64,000 nucleotides of DNA from Pisaster brevispinus (taxonomy: Eukaryota > Echinodermata > Asteroidea > Forcipulatida > Asteriidae). Positions 1-11,455 of this stretch are shown one piece after another. The notes beneath the pieces are model-generated. The model was not told the origin of the DNA and did no database searches. It saw nothing but the letters and a program-made list of their open reading frames with translations. The translations under genes and the position numbers were made by a program. The stretch covers positions 4,193,698-4,257,697 of the forward strand of contig JAMKCF010000015.1 of NCBI GenBank assembly GCA_023634235.1, written 5' to 3'. How positions within the stretch are numbered: position 1 is the first letter of the stretch; each line of letters opens with the position of its first letter.

Positions 1-305
1 TTTATTTTAACCAAGTCTTTTTTAAAGAGCTTATTTTGCTTTGAAATGTTATGCCCAGTTATGATAATTGAGTTTCCCATTGAACACTGTGGACGCGAGC
101 ATCAGTCGGTAGTTAAAATACACATGTTTGCGTGAAATTTTTAAAAGATCCGTTGACGTCGCCTCCTGCGGTTGCGGCCACAAATCTCTTGAGTTGACAG
201 CTCACTTGATCACTACTCTCCTGGAGAAACAATACATGATGTGTGGACAACATTAAGCGTTGTTGATCTAACTTTAAAATCATCAACAATGCTTCAATAA
301 ATGTT

Positions 306-1047
306 AAAACAAGGAAGAAAGTGGTAACACTTTAAGACTAACTTAAATACATAAAAAACTACTAGGTTGTTGCTACGAAAGCTCATGCAGTTTTTTTGTA
401 TGTAACTAGAGTCTTAAAGTGCTACACTACCTTCCTTGTTTTATCTATCAGACTAACACGGCTATTTTTTTTAAATAGTAGGCCTATGTCAATAAATGGT
501 GTAGATCTAACTTCAAAATCATCAACAATGCTTCAATAAATGTTGCCCACACATCCTCCAGCAGAGCATATGCTCCACTTTTTTTTTAGAACACAGCTTT
601 TAAACATACATTATTATTTACAACGATGAAGAGGCCACGAGTATAACTCTGGCTTTAGCTTTTGGCCATTCACACCGTTCCCTAAAATGTGTCCCTTTTT
701 TATAGCAAATTACTCCCATTGCCCATTTAAAAATTACATTACAAAGGTAGCAGTGTAAATAATAACGGGGGGTCATCGCTTCTTATGACCATGGAGGAAG
801 TTTGTCCTCATCCATGCTAAGACCCAGTAACCCAGTAAGCCCCCCGCCCCCTTTGTTGGTGTCATTTAATCTACTCATTTGCATATAGCTGGAGGTTGTC
901 CTTTCTCTGATGGTGTAACTTTAAAAGTGGAATGTAGACACAGCAGAAGCCTCAAAACAAGTAAAGTACTTAGGGGTATTCCCGGGATCATCACAATATT
1001 ACGTGTTGTGTAAGAAAAAAGTGCTCCCCGCTTGAGTGGTCAACTAT
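306..1047. repeat. duplicated element with hairpin head, copy A
   Basis: Positions 306-443 form an imperfect hairpin: the left arm AAGGAAG..AGTGGTAACACTTTAAGACT is matched by AGTCTTAAAGTGCTAC..CTTCCTTG on the right. The element continues to 1047 and is nearly identical to 19664-20212 plus 21301-21552. A direct repeat of about 45 bases (ATCTAACTT..TCATCAACAATGCTTC) flanks the hairpin, at 265-305 and 502-545. No open reading frame of interest. Confidence 0.75.
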
Positions 1048-1467
1048 AGTCTTGGTCCATGACGTTTCTATTCTGTTGTCCACCACGAACGATCCATCCA
1101 CGTAACGTCCCACTTTTCACGCCGAAAGAGGGCGCTATATATACACTAACCGCTATCACCCCACGAACCGCTATCATAGGGCAAGTTCGAGCAGCGACCA
1201 TTTGTCAACCACTAGTCAATGTTCCATGGTTACCTATGCATGAAATACATCCTGGGTACCAGGCAAAATCGCCAAATGGTCGACAATAGTCAACTATAGT
1301 CCCTTGCTCGAACTTGCTCATAGTTTCTGTGATAGCGGTTCGTGGGGTGATAGCGGTTAGTGTATATATAGCGCCCTCTTTCGGCAACAAATTGTGATAA
1401 GTGGGGCGTCGTATACTACGTGGATCGTTCGTGGACTACGGAATAGAAACGTCATGGACCAAGACTA
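1047..1467. mobile_element. foldback element (MITE) with TA ends
   Basis: The left end TAGTCTTGGTCCATGACGTT is matched by the exact inverted sequence ending at 1467, and inner arms (AGAGGGCGCTATATATACAC and its complement) continue the inverted repeat to about 1190 and 1300. TA at both ends fits a Tc1/mariner-type target-site duplication. No transposase is present. Confidence 0.75.
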
Positions 1468-1689
1468 GATCCGATGTGGTTCTTTTTGTAACCAATGACG
1501 TCCGTCAGTGACGTCGTAGAGTGCGTACAAAGACGGGGGATCCCCAAGGTCTTGTAAAAAAAGTTACTTCCTGGTAAATAAATAATCAATTATTCTTAAC
1601 TCCCAAATAAAGTACAATATTTAGAATGAAAAATAAGTTCCGCGAAGTGGTGACCGATATACAATAATCTGACAGAGTTGGTACTTACT

Positions 1690-1905
1690 CCAAAAATTAA
1701 TGACCATAAAAGGTTTGGTAAAGAGCACTGGAGAGTTGTTGATGTTATAAAAACATTTTTAGAAACGACCCCCTTTGAGAAATCTTTTGACAAAGAGGTA
1801 ATTTTTCATCGACAGTTTTGAATCTGAGCAAGGCTTCAAGCATGAAAGCTTCCTGAGGCATCTGAAAACACAACAGTCTATGTGCAACAAGGGGGTTTTG
1901 GGGAG
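1690..1905. repeat. interspersed repeat, AAAGAGCACTGGAGAG family
   Basis: This stretch shares the order GGTAAAGAGCACTGGAGAG, ATAAAACATTG, AATCTGAG(A/C)AAGGCTTC and GGCATCTGAAA with segments at 8590-8880, 23330-23660 and, degenerate, 60427-60600. Some copies include a short inverted AAGGCTTC/GAAGCCTT pair and end near a CAAAAGTATACACTGCC stretch, so this is probably a non-autonomous DNA element family. Confidence 0.6.
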
Positions 1906-2261
1906 GGTTTTTTTCCTTTCAAAGATACAATAAAAATCACCTGTGAAAGTTTCAGTTGAATAAAGTGCATGTCAACTTGTTGAGAAAACAGCAAAAAACT
2001 GTAACGGCTTTTAGATCAGCGCGTCTGCCAGTGTTGAAGAATAGGCAGACGCACGCAATCTAGCCGTAGCTGTAGCCGAAGTCGCCGTTTCGGACACGGC
2101 CGGCCTTACTAGAAAGTACTGAGTATACAGTGCTAACACACATGGGTGTAAGGGTAAAACCAAAATTAATATTCTTTATCCCCGATGCAAAATTAACATC
2201 TATTAAATCGTTGCGGAACCCGCTGCTAAAATATAGGATTCGAACTGCCTCTAGCTACCGG

Positions 2262-2460
2262 GCAATCTCGATGGTCTAGTTGGTAAGACACTGCTCTAGA
2301 ATTACAAAGATCGTGGGCTCGAATCCCACCCGAGTAATATGCCTGTGATTTTTTTTCACAGAACTCGGGAAAGTACTGAGTAAACAGTGCTAACACACAT
2401 CGGTGTAAGGGTAAAACCAAAATTAATATTAATTTTATCCCCGTTGCAAAATTAACATCT
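2262..2460 (+). mobile_element. tRNA-derived SINE
   Basis: The 5' part (2262-2336) is tRNA-like: an A-box-like TGGTCTAGTTGG and a B-box-like GGGCTCGAATCCC. The tail GGAAAGTACTGAGTAAACAG, then TGTAAGGGTAAAACC, also occurs without the head at 2108-2207 and as an inverted pair at 26693-26840. A related head is at 55436-55500. Confidence 0.65.
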
Positions 2461-3086
2461 GTTACTTACTACCATTACCATCTTTATAACAAATAGGCTT
2501 TCTGGAAAAAAATTGCACCATTTCTTTTCTGGTCATTACAAAAGTATGGACCTACCTTTAAAAAAAATTTTTTTTAAAGGATGACGGCGGACATACCGTA
2601 TTTAAATTGAATTTTCGTTCAGCCTACTTATAACTGAAAACAATTCTGCTTTTATTCATCTTGAAAAATAAAAGCTTTCCGAAAACTTGTTAAACAATTC
2701 AGAGAAAATTGCTTTTAGTTTACAGTAAACTTTCACGACCCCCGCCCCCACTCCCAAGTTCTTTCGAGTGGAATACCCGCCACTGTGATAGTAGAATTGT
2801 TTTTGTTAACTTTGGAATAAGACAAGCTAACGAGCACTATTTGTATCGCCTCATTACCTTTGTCCTTTCAAATAAACAGCTTAGTACACTAACACCGCGA
2901 TAAGTCTCAACGGCAAAACTTAGCAATTATGGGGACAGATGGAGGGCGGGGGGGGGGGGGTGCTAAGAACAGAGCTGGTTCGGAGTACGGTTCTGGCTTA
3001 GATTTGTCTATAGGGTGAACATAAGGGAAAGATGAAGTCATTTAAGAATGCTAACGGGGAGCATGTGTCATCCTGAAACGAATTCA

Positions 3087-3440
3087 TACACTCTAAAAAA
3101 AAAAAAAAAAAAGCTCAACATTGGGTAACATTCTTACCCTTTCGGTATTAAAAAGGGAACATGGTCGTTCACTTGTGTAAAATTCTTGCACACCATCCAA
3201 AGTGTAAAAAAGTACCCATTGTTGTGTAATTTTTAATACCAACATGTGCAATATCTTTAGCACAGCAATGTTGGGAAAGAAGTTCACCCATGTGACGACC
3301 ATGTTCCCTTTTTACTCCCAAATAGGGTAAACTTTACCCAACCCTCATTTTACCCATCAGATGTTGTGTTATTTTCTTACCCAATAACTGGGTTAAATTA
3401 CTTTACCCAGCACTGTTGTGTAGTTAATTTACTCCTCACT
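3087..3440. repeat. degenerate ACCCA/TTGTGTAA-rich repeat after an A-tract
   Basis: A poly-A run (about 3097-3112) is followed by many scattered ACCCA, GGGTAA and GTTGTGTAA words. A similar stretch lies at about 5920-6240, and GGGTCA/TGACCC-rich stretches at 53205-53432 may be distant relatives. No gene is visible here; the open frames are low-complexity shadows. Confidence 0.4.
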
Positions 3441-4056
3441 TGTGTTGCTTTTAAATCAGTTGTTGTGCACAAACTATTTATATTTAGCTGTGTTCCTTTT
3501 GGAAGGGCTGCTGTTGTTGTTGTTGTTGTTGTTTTTTAAATACAAACTAAGAGTATATCAACTAAGTTAAAACACTTTTATTCAACTCTGATTCAACAAC
3601 ATGAAAAGGATTGGGGAGGGGGAGTTCAGCAAAGAAACACTAACGTTTCCCATTCACATCGCTCGTTGTATTTTTGTTCAACTGAAACACTTTTGTGTGA
3701 ACAGAATTGAACTGTACTGTACAATTTCTGATAAAACTATGATACAGCCAGATACACTTGGGGTAAAGGTGACCGGAAAATGGGGTTTTGTTGGTGAAAA
3801 CGAACATTAACAAAATTCTTGCGAGCAGAAAGGGAACAATCTCTTCTTGGAAGCAGTGTTTGCTCTGAAAAGAGTCGGTTGGTTTTGCCAGACCTGTTAT
3901 TGACGGTTCAGACTGCCCGTGACGAAATATTCGTAATGCAAAGTCAATGAGGGTAGCAATCCAAGGCTTTCCTGTGTAGATAATGCCTTACCTCCTTCAA
4001 CTATGGGGCGCCGTTTGTCAATAATATTAATTGTTTAGCGGTTTTGTTTGACATGT

Positions 4057-4345
4057 TTTTACCATGGTTTGTAACAATTAGATGTAAACCATAGAAATTG
4101 CTGCCATTTTTGTGGTTTACTTACCATGAATATACAATCAAAGCTTAGAAATTATGGTTTATAAACCATGAAAATTGAGTTCATCATAAAACATGGTTTA
4201 TAGGTAAACCATGATTTGTAAACCATAACAATTTAAGCACCTTCAAAACATGTTTTATAAACCATGAAATTTTAAGCACCTTCAAAACATGGTTTAAAAA
4301 CCATTAAAAATGTAAGCACCTTTAAAACAAGGTTTATAAACCATT
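4057..4345 (+). repeat. minisatellite with AAACCATGGTTT palindromes, left part
   Basis: Repeated units of about 40-45 bases contain AAACATGGTTTATAAACCAT and TAAGCACCTTCAAA. The array resumes at 5701-5786, so it was split by an insertion. Confidence 0.75.
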
Positions 4346-5700
4346 CGGTATTACCGAGTAGTCACGGTATTTGTTCAATGCCGAAAATACCGAGAGCTGT
4401 TAGAAATACCGAAATACCGTTCCGCACGGTTTTGAATTTCAATACTGCGATAAAAACAAAACCATAAACGCATGTGCTGTAGCGATTAAAAAAAACTTTC
4501 AAAAACTTATCTGTTATGCCATAAATGAGGAGAAAACAAAGCCCAATTGTCCATCCCGAGCAGACTGCTTATTGTTTGCGGTTTTCAGCATTTTCCTGCC
4601 CCCGTCGGCACCCCCGGCCGTATCTCTGTCTGTAAGCGGGCAATCATAACAAGCACACGCACGTTCGACGTTTTGCAATGCCATATGGGTGAGATACCAC
4701 CTCAAGAGGGCGCTACATTTTTAGAGCACCCTTTACCCGGCAGCTTGTATAACTTGAGCCAAAGAGCGTTAAAAGCGGCAAACTTCTGATAAACACCAGC
4801 CTCGCTACCATGGGCAGCGCGCCGTATCGATACCTCTCGTCGCTAAACCCCTGGGAGGGAAACACTGAAAATCAATGCTGATTGGCTAACCAAAATGTAC
4901 TGCTTTGCGTGCACGCTTGTTAAAAACATTCGAACGCTTGTAGGGCGCTTGTCGGATCCCCCCGGGCGCTTAGTACGCGCGTGTAAAAATGCACGTATTT
5001 CTACGCAATACGTTTCAAATGAATCATGTTTTTACATGGTCATCCTAAACTGCATACAGTTAGACGAATCACAAGATCGAAAAAGAATGAGAGGGGCCAG
5101 TTGCTCCATGACTTGATGCGTCCTTTGACAGCGCGCTCTGCGTAGTCTCTAACACAGAATGGATCAACCACAGGACTAATTAAAATATCCAATATATTTG
5201 GATATTTTGAAGTCACACTTCCAGGGGTCACAATCGAGCAAGGCACTCTGGGAAAGAAAACAAAATGGCGCGTCGAGATCGTACACCACTGGGAACGAGG
5301 TTGGATAAACACCGACATTCCGCGACTTCCTGGTTACACGTTCGGGTCGGGATCGTGGCGCGCTGGTTAACAAGTACATGTGTAGCAATGCACAACTGAT
5401 TGTGCGGGTACCACCAAGATACCAACAGCATGCAAACGAAAATAGATCGCGCTATTTTCATCAAGTCAGATTTTCCTAGCGCTGATGCACGAACAGTAAG
5501 CTTATTTTGATAAGTTTTATGTTTAAAACAAGTCAATCTATTTGTCCTAATAAAAGATAAAGACAAACTCAGCGCTAACCTGCTGTTTTGTCTGGCCTCA
5601 ATTCAATGCGTGGTGTTTGTAGTGCTTCTTTGGGTTTTTTTCCCCATCCGAAAAGTTCCCGGTAACACCGAAAACCGCGGTGTTTTGGCGACGGTATTAC
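4346..5700. mobile_element. putative non-autonomous DNA transposon inside the minisatellite
   Basis: The insertion interrupts the AAACCATGGTTT array. Its ends share an inverted GTA(T/A)(T/A)ACCG, and CGGTATTAC is present in direct orientation at both borders (4346-4354 and 5692-5700). The left subterminal region has several ATACCG words, a style seen in hAT-like elements. Open frames inside (for example 4514-4705 and 5228-5566, both minus) show no recognisable transposase domain. Superfamily assignment is uncertain. Confidence 0.45.
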
Positions 5701-5786
5701 AAACCATGGTTTATAAACCATGAAAACTGAGGCATCATAAAACATGGTTTACAAACCATGACAATTTAAGCACCTTCAAAATTCCA
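5701..5786 (+). repeat. minisatellite with AAACCATGGTTT palindromes, right part
   Basis: Continuation of the array at 4057-4345, with the same ACATGGTTTACAAACCAT and TAAGCACCTTCAAA words. Confidence 0.7.
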
Positions 5787-8063
5787 CTAAAATTCCCTCT
5801 AGTGGCAACTTTGGTTCCATGAACATCAGACATCAACGTCCACCCCCATCGTTCTTTGATTGTGATATGTGCCTGAGACTTGCCTTGTCCAAATGTATGG
5901 CACACGTTGCATTATGGGTAAAATATTTCCACGAGGAGCAGTTTACCCACATTTTCAGTTACTTCTTACCATTTGTTGTGCAAAATTGAAGTTACTGCTT
6001 GAGGTTAAAAACACTCATGTATTACCCACTTCATGAGTGATTTGAACCTCTTTGTTGTGCGATTTAATTTCCTACCCAACTTGGGTACTGTATTACCTTT
6101 TCCTTGTATATTTTATTTTACACAAGTGAGGGGTGCAACAAAAATTGTCGTTTTACCCAAAATTGATCAAAAGTTACGCAACATTTGTAGCCAGCAGTTT
6201 ACACAGCAACATTTTACACTTCTTTTTAAGAGTGTTTTTACCTTCGCGTGCAACATTAATATTTTTCTTTGAGGGGGTGGTAATTGGGTTGTGTCTTTCT
6301 CTGCCCAATTATTTGCTCTGTAGCAGTGCTCTCACAGCAGACTTGCAGATTGCAAGATGTCTGCTGAAGATTCAGCCTCTTAACTTACACATTATACACT
6401 TCACTCCTCAACATTACAAAATGGAGTCTAATTACAAAACAATTACACTTATGAACAAATACAAAACATCAACACATTAGTTACTTCATTTCTTTATTCT
6501 TTATTCTTCTTTCTTAATTCTTTCCAGTGGTGTGTAGCTAGTGGTATTTATATCACTCAGTGTAAGCAATCCCTTCGTTTCCCTTCGTCTTTACCTCATC
6601 CATTACATCATAAACTGTTGTGTTTTCGAGAAAGCAACCCATACGCAAAATATCCACAGTGCCAAACGCCATGTCATTAAACGATACAAAACACAACCGG
6701 AACACTTCAAGTTAAAGATGCATTGTGAGAAATTACTACCAACTTTATTGATATCTGCCGTAATTGACTTTGTCTAATGTCTTTATGTTTTATAGTCATC
6801 CGGGAGGATTCACCTCCAATTAAGCATATTTTAGTCACGTGATAACCTTTTTGCATAGCTAATTTCTATGGTAAAATTTAAACACCTTATATAGAATAAA
6901 AAGAAAAGTACAAAAAGAATCATTTTGTTTGCATTTATTCTGCATATGTCCCAATGTTAGGAATTTACACCATGTGAATGTCAAATGTACGAAGAAGGTG
7001 AAGTTTCTGTCTACATTGCGTTTTTCATACACTTGAATTATAGAAATCTGTAATAAGTTGCCGTGTTACTCACGACCTGCAGCTTTGCGTATAGTTTCTT
7101 TACACAGAATGTTCTGTGTAAGGAATTTTTCCTTTGTTCATTTCCGTGTAAACTGCCCATAGCGTATTGGGCTTTTCATAAGCTTTAGATTTTGAATGAA
7201 TTTCATAATCCATTCATGAGCCCATTACTTACTACTAATGCTAGAGAAAAAAAATTGTTTTATGTCCTTCCTTGCAGTCATTTAGTACACGCCTAGAAAA
7301 AAAAACTTGCAATGTAAATCATCATGTTGGAAAACTGTGCCAAACGGGTTGTTGGTGCCATGACCCCACCCATTGCTACACTAGAAACAGTTATTGTTAA
7401 CGCCCATCTTGAATTATCGTCCCAACCATGGATGAACCAGCGAATTTTGAGTGTGCCCACGGGGCAGTAGTTGGGTCAGTTATCAAGTTGGGCGTCATAT
7501 TAATGGTACGATCTGGTTTGTTCGGCTGACAAGATAACATTGTTGAGATGAATCGAAGGCGTCATCGAGGCGTGGCATACTTCTTCCAACAGACCTGCGG
7601 AAAAATGGGGAAAACTATTTATCAAGTATACAAAAAACAAGAAAATGACTAGGCACGTGATCCAGAGATCGCGGGTAACTGTTGTAACTGTTGAACCCCA
7701 AGCTAGGACAATGATTTAGCTACATTGTGAATTTGTACAAAATGATTACGTTTTGTGTACATTATTATTGTCTTGATGACAAGAAAATTGTAATTTTTAC
7801 ACAGTGGACATCATTGCAAGCTGCCTTGCTTTTACAACAGCAATTAATTTATCTCTCATTCCATAGTGAAGAGAATTGTCGTCCTCCCAGCCTCGGTTTG
7901 GTTACATTACATTTGTTTAAACTGGAAAAACAAGAGTGGGTAACTATGACAACAGAAGACCTTGCATACATTTTCCCACAAAGTTATTCAACCCCCCCCC
8001 CCGCCTTTTGACCATCAAACATTAGTTACGTGCAGCAGAATGTTAAAAGTTGAAAAGTGCATC
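5787..8063. other. intergenic, no gene recognised
   Basis: AT-rich sequence. It contains the ACCCA-rich repeat at about 5920-6240 and simple runs. Open frames at 6033-6777 and 7727-8011 lack codon bias, domains or splice support. Confidence 0.5.
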
Positions 8064-8287
8064 GTGTTACGCACCATTATGTCCTACATGGACCACAATG
8101 TCTGACTTAATTTTGAACCATTGTGTCCGCCCCATTGTGTCCGTAAAACCATTGTGTCCGCCACAATGGTTTTACGGACATAATGGGGCGGACACAATGG
8201 TTTTACGGACACAATGGGGCGGTTCACAATGGTTCAAAAATTAAGTCGGACATTATGGTCCATGTAGGACATATTGGTGCGCAACAC
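8064..8287. mobile_element. 224-bp near-perfect palindrome (foldback MITE)
   Basis: The left arm starts GTGTTACGCACCATTATGTC and the right arm ends with its near-exact complement (..ATTGGTGCGCAACAC). Inner repeats of ACAATGG(T/G) and CATTGTGTCCG fill the stem, and the apex lies near 8160. Confidence 0.85.
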
Positions 8288-8589
8288 ACGTGTATTGACA
8301 ATGAGAATCCCCAGACGTGGTTAACTTTTTCACTTTTTCAAAGACACTCTTAGGACCAAAAGCACTAAAATGTGTTGTATTGTATTGTTTTGTCATCAAT
8401 CTGCTTTACAAGGTAGGGTCAAAGTTGCAAGAGGCTGGTGCAACCATGGCATGAATATTAAGTGAGCACTTTTTAATGATCGGAGTACATATAATCACTT
8501 TGTGCACAAAACACTCCTTCAAGTCCAAACTTTCATTCTTTTGGCTTCATTTTTAAGTTAATGGCAGGTGTACTTTGGGTAATTATTCC

Positions 8590-8880
8590 ACAAGTTCATG
8601 ACCATAAAGACTTACTTGGTAAAGAGCACTGGATAGCTACTTATATTATAAAACATTGTTGGAAACGACTTCCTTTGAAGTAATTTAGTTTCATAGAAAG
8701 GGGTCATTTTTCACACTGAAATTTGAATCTGAGAAAGGCTTCAGGAATGAAGCCTTTCTCTGGCACCTGAAAGCACACAGTTATATGCGACAAGGGTGTT
8801 TTTCTTTCATTGTTTTCTTGCAGCTTCAATGACCAATTGAGCCACAGGTTTTTTTTTTTTATGCATAAATATAATGGGGG
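8590..8880. repeat. interspersed repeat, AAAGAGCACTGGA family, copy 2
   Basis: Same motif order as at 1690-1905, with a clear short hairpin GAAAGGCTTCAGG..GAAGCCTTTCTC at about 8732-8760. Confidence 0.6.
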
Positions 8881-9102
8881 ATACACCAAGTAAGGATACT
8901 GGTCGTTGACAAATTATTAACAAAAGTATACCCATGCCTATAAGTCTTATTTTAATGATTGGTACAAGAAAGGCGTGCGTCTTCTTTTTACTTGAGTGTA
9001 CTACGGTAAGAGAACCAAGCTGGGTCAGAAATTGAGTCGCATTAAATAAAAGCTTGACTTGTGCCCAACTATGCATGAAATAAAGCTAATGATTGACTTA
9101 CT

Positions 9103-9701
9103 TTAAATACATATTTCGCCGACGTCGAACTTCCTGATGCAAGAATCAGGGTCCGACCCGAGTACATCTGCGAGTGTGAAGGAACATGAACCGGTGGACC
9201 CATTATCTTTGCAGTAGTCAGCAATTTGTGATCTAAGATCCACAGTGTAATATGCGTCCGGGCATTCGTCTAAGAACAAGACGGCATTGTCGATTAACAA
9301 GGTCTTTGCCCCGCAGTCCAAGTCTACTGTGCTACCGGGTTGATACGATATGGCTGCAATCAAATAGAAATGACAATATTGTCTTAAGTTTAGCACCTCC
9401 TTAGATTTTGACATTGCTTAATTGGCGACAAATGGTAAGAAGTTTTTTAAATATTTCTGACAAGGATGATAAGGGAAAGTCAATAATTGTGACAAACCTA
9501 CAATTTTATCTAAACTGACAAATTTAGATAAAGTGAATAAAATGATTGTCAATTTTTGCAGCAAGGTGTTACAGAACATAAGTCAACTCAAAAATCTACG
9601 GTTAAAACCAAGCAACAAAAATACTCACATGTGGATTTTTGGAATCCGTGAGCAGTGAAGACAAGTCCGAGGCAGAGGATGACGGCGCTAAGACGAAGCA
9701 T
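9103..9701 (-). CDS. small secreted SUEL-type (rhamnose-binding) lectin-like protein
   Basis: Two coding exons on the minus strand, 9629-9701 and 9103-9353, joined in frame (phase 1) through GTGAGT and TTGCAG borders, encode 107 residues. Residues 1-19 (MLRLSAVILCLGLVFTAHG) are a clear signal peptide. The rest is one small cysteine-rich domain with six cysteines: LDC, DEC, DYC, GSCSF, DSC and a final EIC. The order C-x-G-x-SC-x(11)-DxC-x(8)-C resembles the galactose/rhamnose-binding SUEL lectin fold, found in sea urchin egg lectin and fish rhamnose-binding lectins. The canonical domain has eight cysteines, so this is a divergent member, and the sugar-contact motifs are not obvious. The second ATG of the first open frame is chosen because it gives the signal peptide and lies about 80 bases downstream of the expected transcription start. 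A GTAAGT directly after the stop could be a 3' UTR intron donor. Confidence 0.7.
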
Positions 9702-9803
9702 CGTGGCTAAGAGTTGCGTTGAACACGGCTGCAGACAAACTTTGAAAATTCTTGCTGAGTTGTCTTCAGTTGAAATGTGTAAACACTGCATGCATCCGCT
9801 CCT

Positions 9804-9810
9804 TTTTATA
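9804..9810 (-). promoter_or_regulatory. TATA box of the lectin-like gene
   Basis: On the minus strand the sequence reads CTATAAAAAGGAGC. It lies about 100 bases upstream of the chosen ATG at 9701, which would place transcription start near 9775-9780 and leave a 5' UTR of about 75 bases. A strong TATA box is common in highly induced or tissue-specific secreted-protein genes. Only sequence and position support it. Confidence 0.55.
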
Positions 9811-9819
9811 GAAAACGAC

Positions 9820-10905
9820 GAATTAGTCCCGCCCCTAAACGTGCGATTCAGCCAATAGGGAACTTAGCAGTGATCCCACCGCAGAGAGAACGCTGGCACT
9901 TTTGACCAATCAGAATGTGTTCAAGTATTGAATGTTCGTACAAAGGGCTTCTAATACAGGAAATTGATGCCATGTTTTAGTGGTACGGTGATATTTATTC
10001 ATGAAGAACACGATGCCCATTTGTATTTAGTTAAAAATATGGCTCTCACCCACCCTGGTAAAACAGTCACATCTGTCAATTAATTACTGATATTTTGTTT
10101 ACTGAATTTGATATCTGACACATTAGAAATAAATGTTGACGCGTTTTGTGTTTCGCCAGATGGTATGTTTCCTCGTCAAGTGCGATAGTGTCACACACCA
10201 GTGGTCTCTCACACAGTGTGCCACGTGTGTCTCAATCTCTTCTCGTGCTTTACCGGAAGGCAAATGCTTCACCCCGTCCAGGCCCAGGCTAGTTTCCCGT
10301 CACACGCATGGATCATTTTACTTCAACTTGTCACGGTTAATAAATGCATCATGTTTCCAAAACTTTACCGGTCTCGGTGATGGCTTCGACAAGGTTCCTG
10401 TACTTATACTTCCCCGTTATCTGTTACCCTAACGACTCCCCATCAGTTGATAGCAGGTGCACATACATTGCAATCACCAATGTTCCCTTCCTGCCGACAA
10501 ATTTCTCCGTATAGGGAAGGTGTCTTTACTTCATCCAAGCAAGACTTGAATATTTATGAAAACAATGACCACACTTCAAAGCGACACCTCAATACTCATG
10601 GTATAAAATAACACAGAAAGTCAACATCTGATGCAATGAGGCACTGATTATCTCTTCTCTCCACTCGCCTTTGACCAAGCCTCAGTACAATAACAGTCGG
10701 TTAGGCGAAAGCCTGGACATGTACAGGCACAACCACCATCCAACCTACCACAGAATGCCCCCCTCCCAAAGCCTCCTTTAAACCTAGGCCACATGTCCCC
10801 TCCACCCACAGCCTCCCTTCAACCTATCCCTGATGTCCCCCTCCCTACGAAATTCATTCAACCTACCACGGAGGTCCCCCTTCCCCACAGCCTCCTCCCT
10901 TCACT
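9820..10905. other. upstream of the lectin-like gene, no gene recognised
   Basis: It holds the presumed promoter region of the lectin-like gene and a C-rich stretch (about 10740-10905) with CCTCCC..TTCAACCTA words. Nothing else is supported. Confidence 0.5.
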
Positions 10906-11455
10906 CACGGAAGGGGCTGTGATGTCATGATCAAGGTCTGTTTGCAACACAGTCACACCATAAGATACCACAGGGAAGGGGCTGTGATGTCACGATCAAG
11001 GTCTGTTTGCAACACAGTCACACCATAAGTCACCACAGGGAAGGGGCTGTGATGTCACGATCAAGGTCTGTTTGCAACACAGTCACACCATAAGTCACCA
11101 CAGGGAAGGGGCTGTGATGTCACGATCAAGGTCTGTTTGCAACACAGTCACACCATAAGTCACCACAGGGAAGGGGCTGTGATGTCACGATCTGGGTGTC
11201 TGTGCAACACAGTCACACCATAAGATACCACAGGGAAGGGGCTGTGATGTCATGATCAAGGTATGTTTGCAACACAGTCACACCATAAGTCACCACAGGG
11301 AAGGGGCTGTGATGTCACGATCTGGGTGTCTGTGCAACACAGTCACATCATAAGTTACCACAGGGAAGGGGCTGTGACGTCATGGTCTGTGTTTGCAACA
11401 CAGTCACACCATAAGTTACCACATGGAAGGGGCTGTGATGTCACGATCTGGGTAT
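10906..11455 (+). repeat. 64-bp minisatellite, left part (about nine units)
   Basis: Units of 64-66 bases with GGAAGGGGCTGTGATGTCAC, GCAACACAGTCACACCATAA and GT(T/C)ACCACA. The array continues at 12791-13018, so it was interrupted by the element at 11456-12790. Confidence 0.9.

Noticed and set aside
5228..5566. 112-residue minus-strand open frame
   Set aside because: Inside the putative transposon, but no transposase, zinc-finger or other domain is recognisable.
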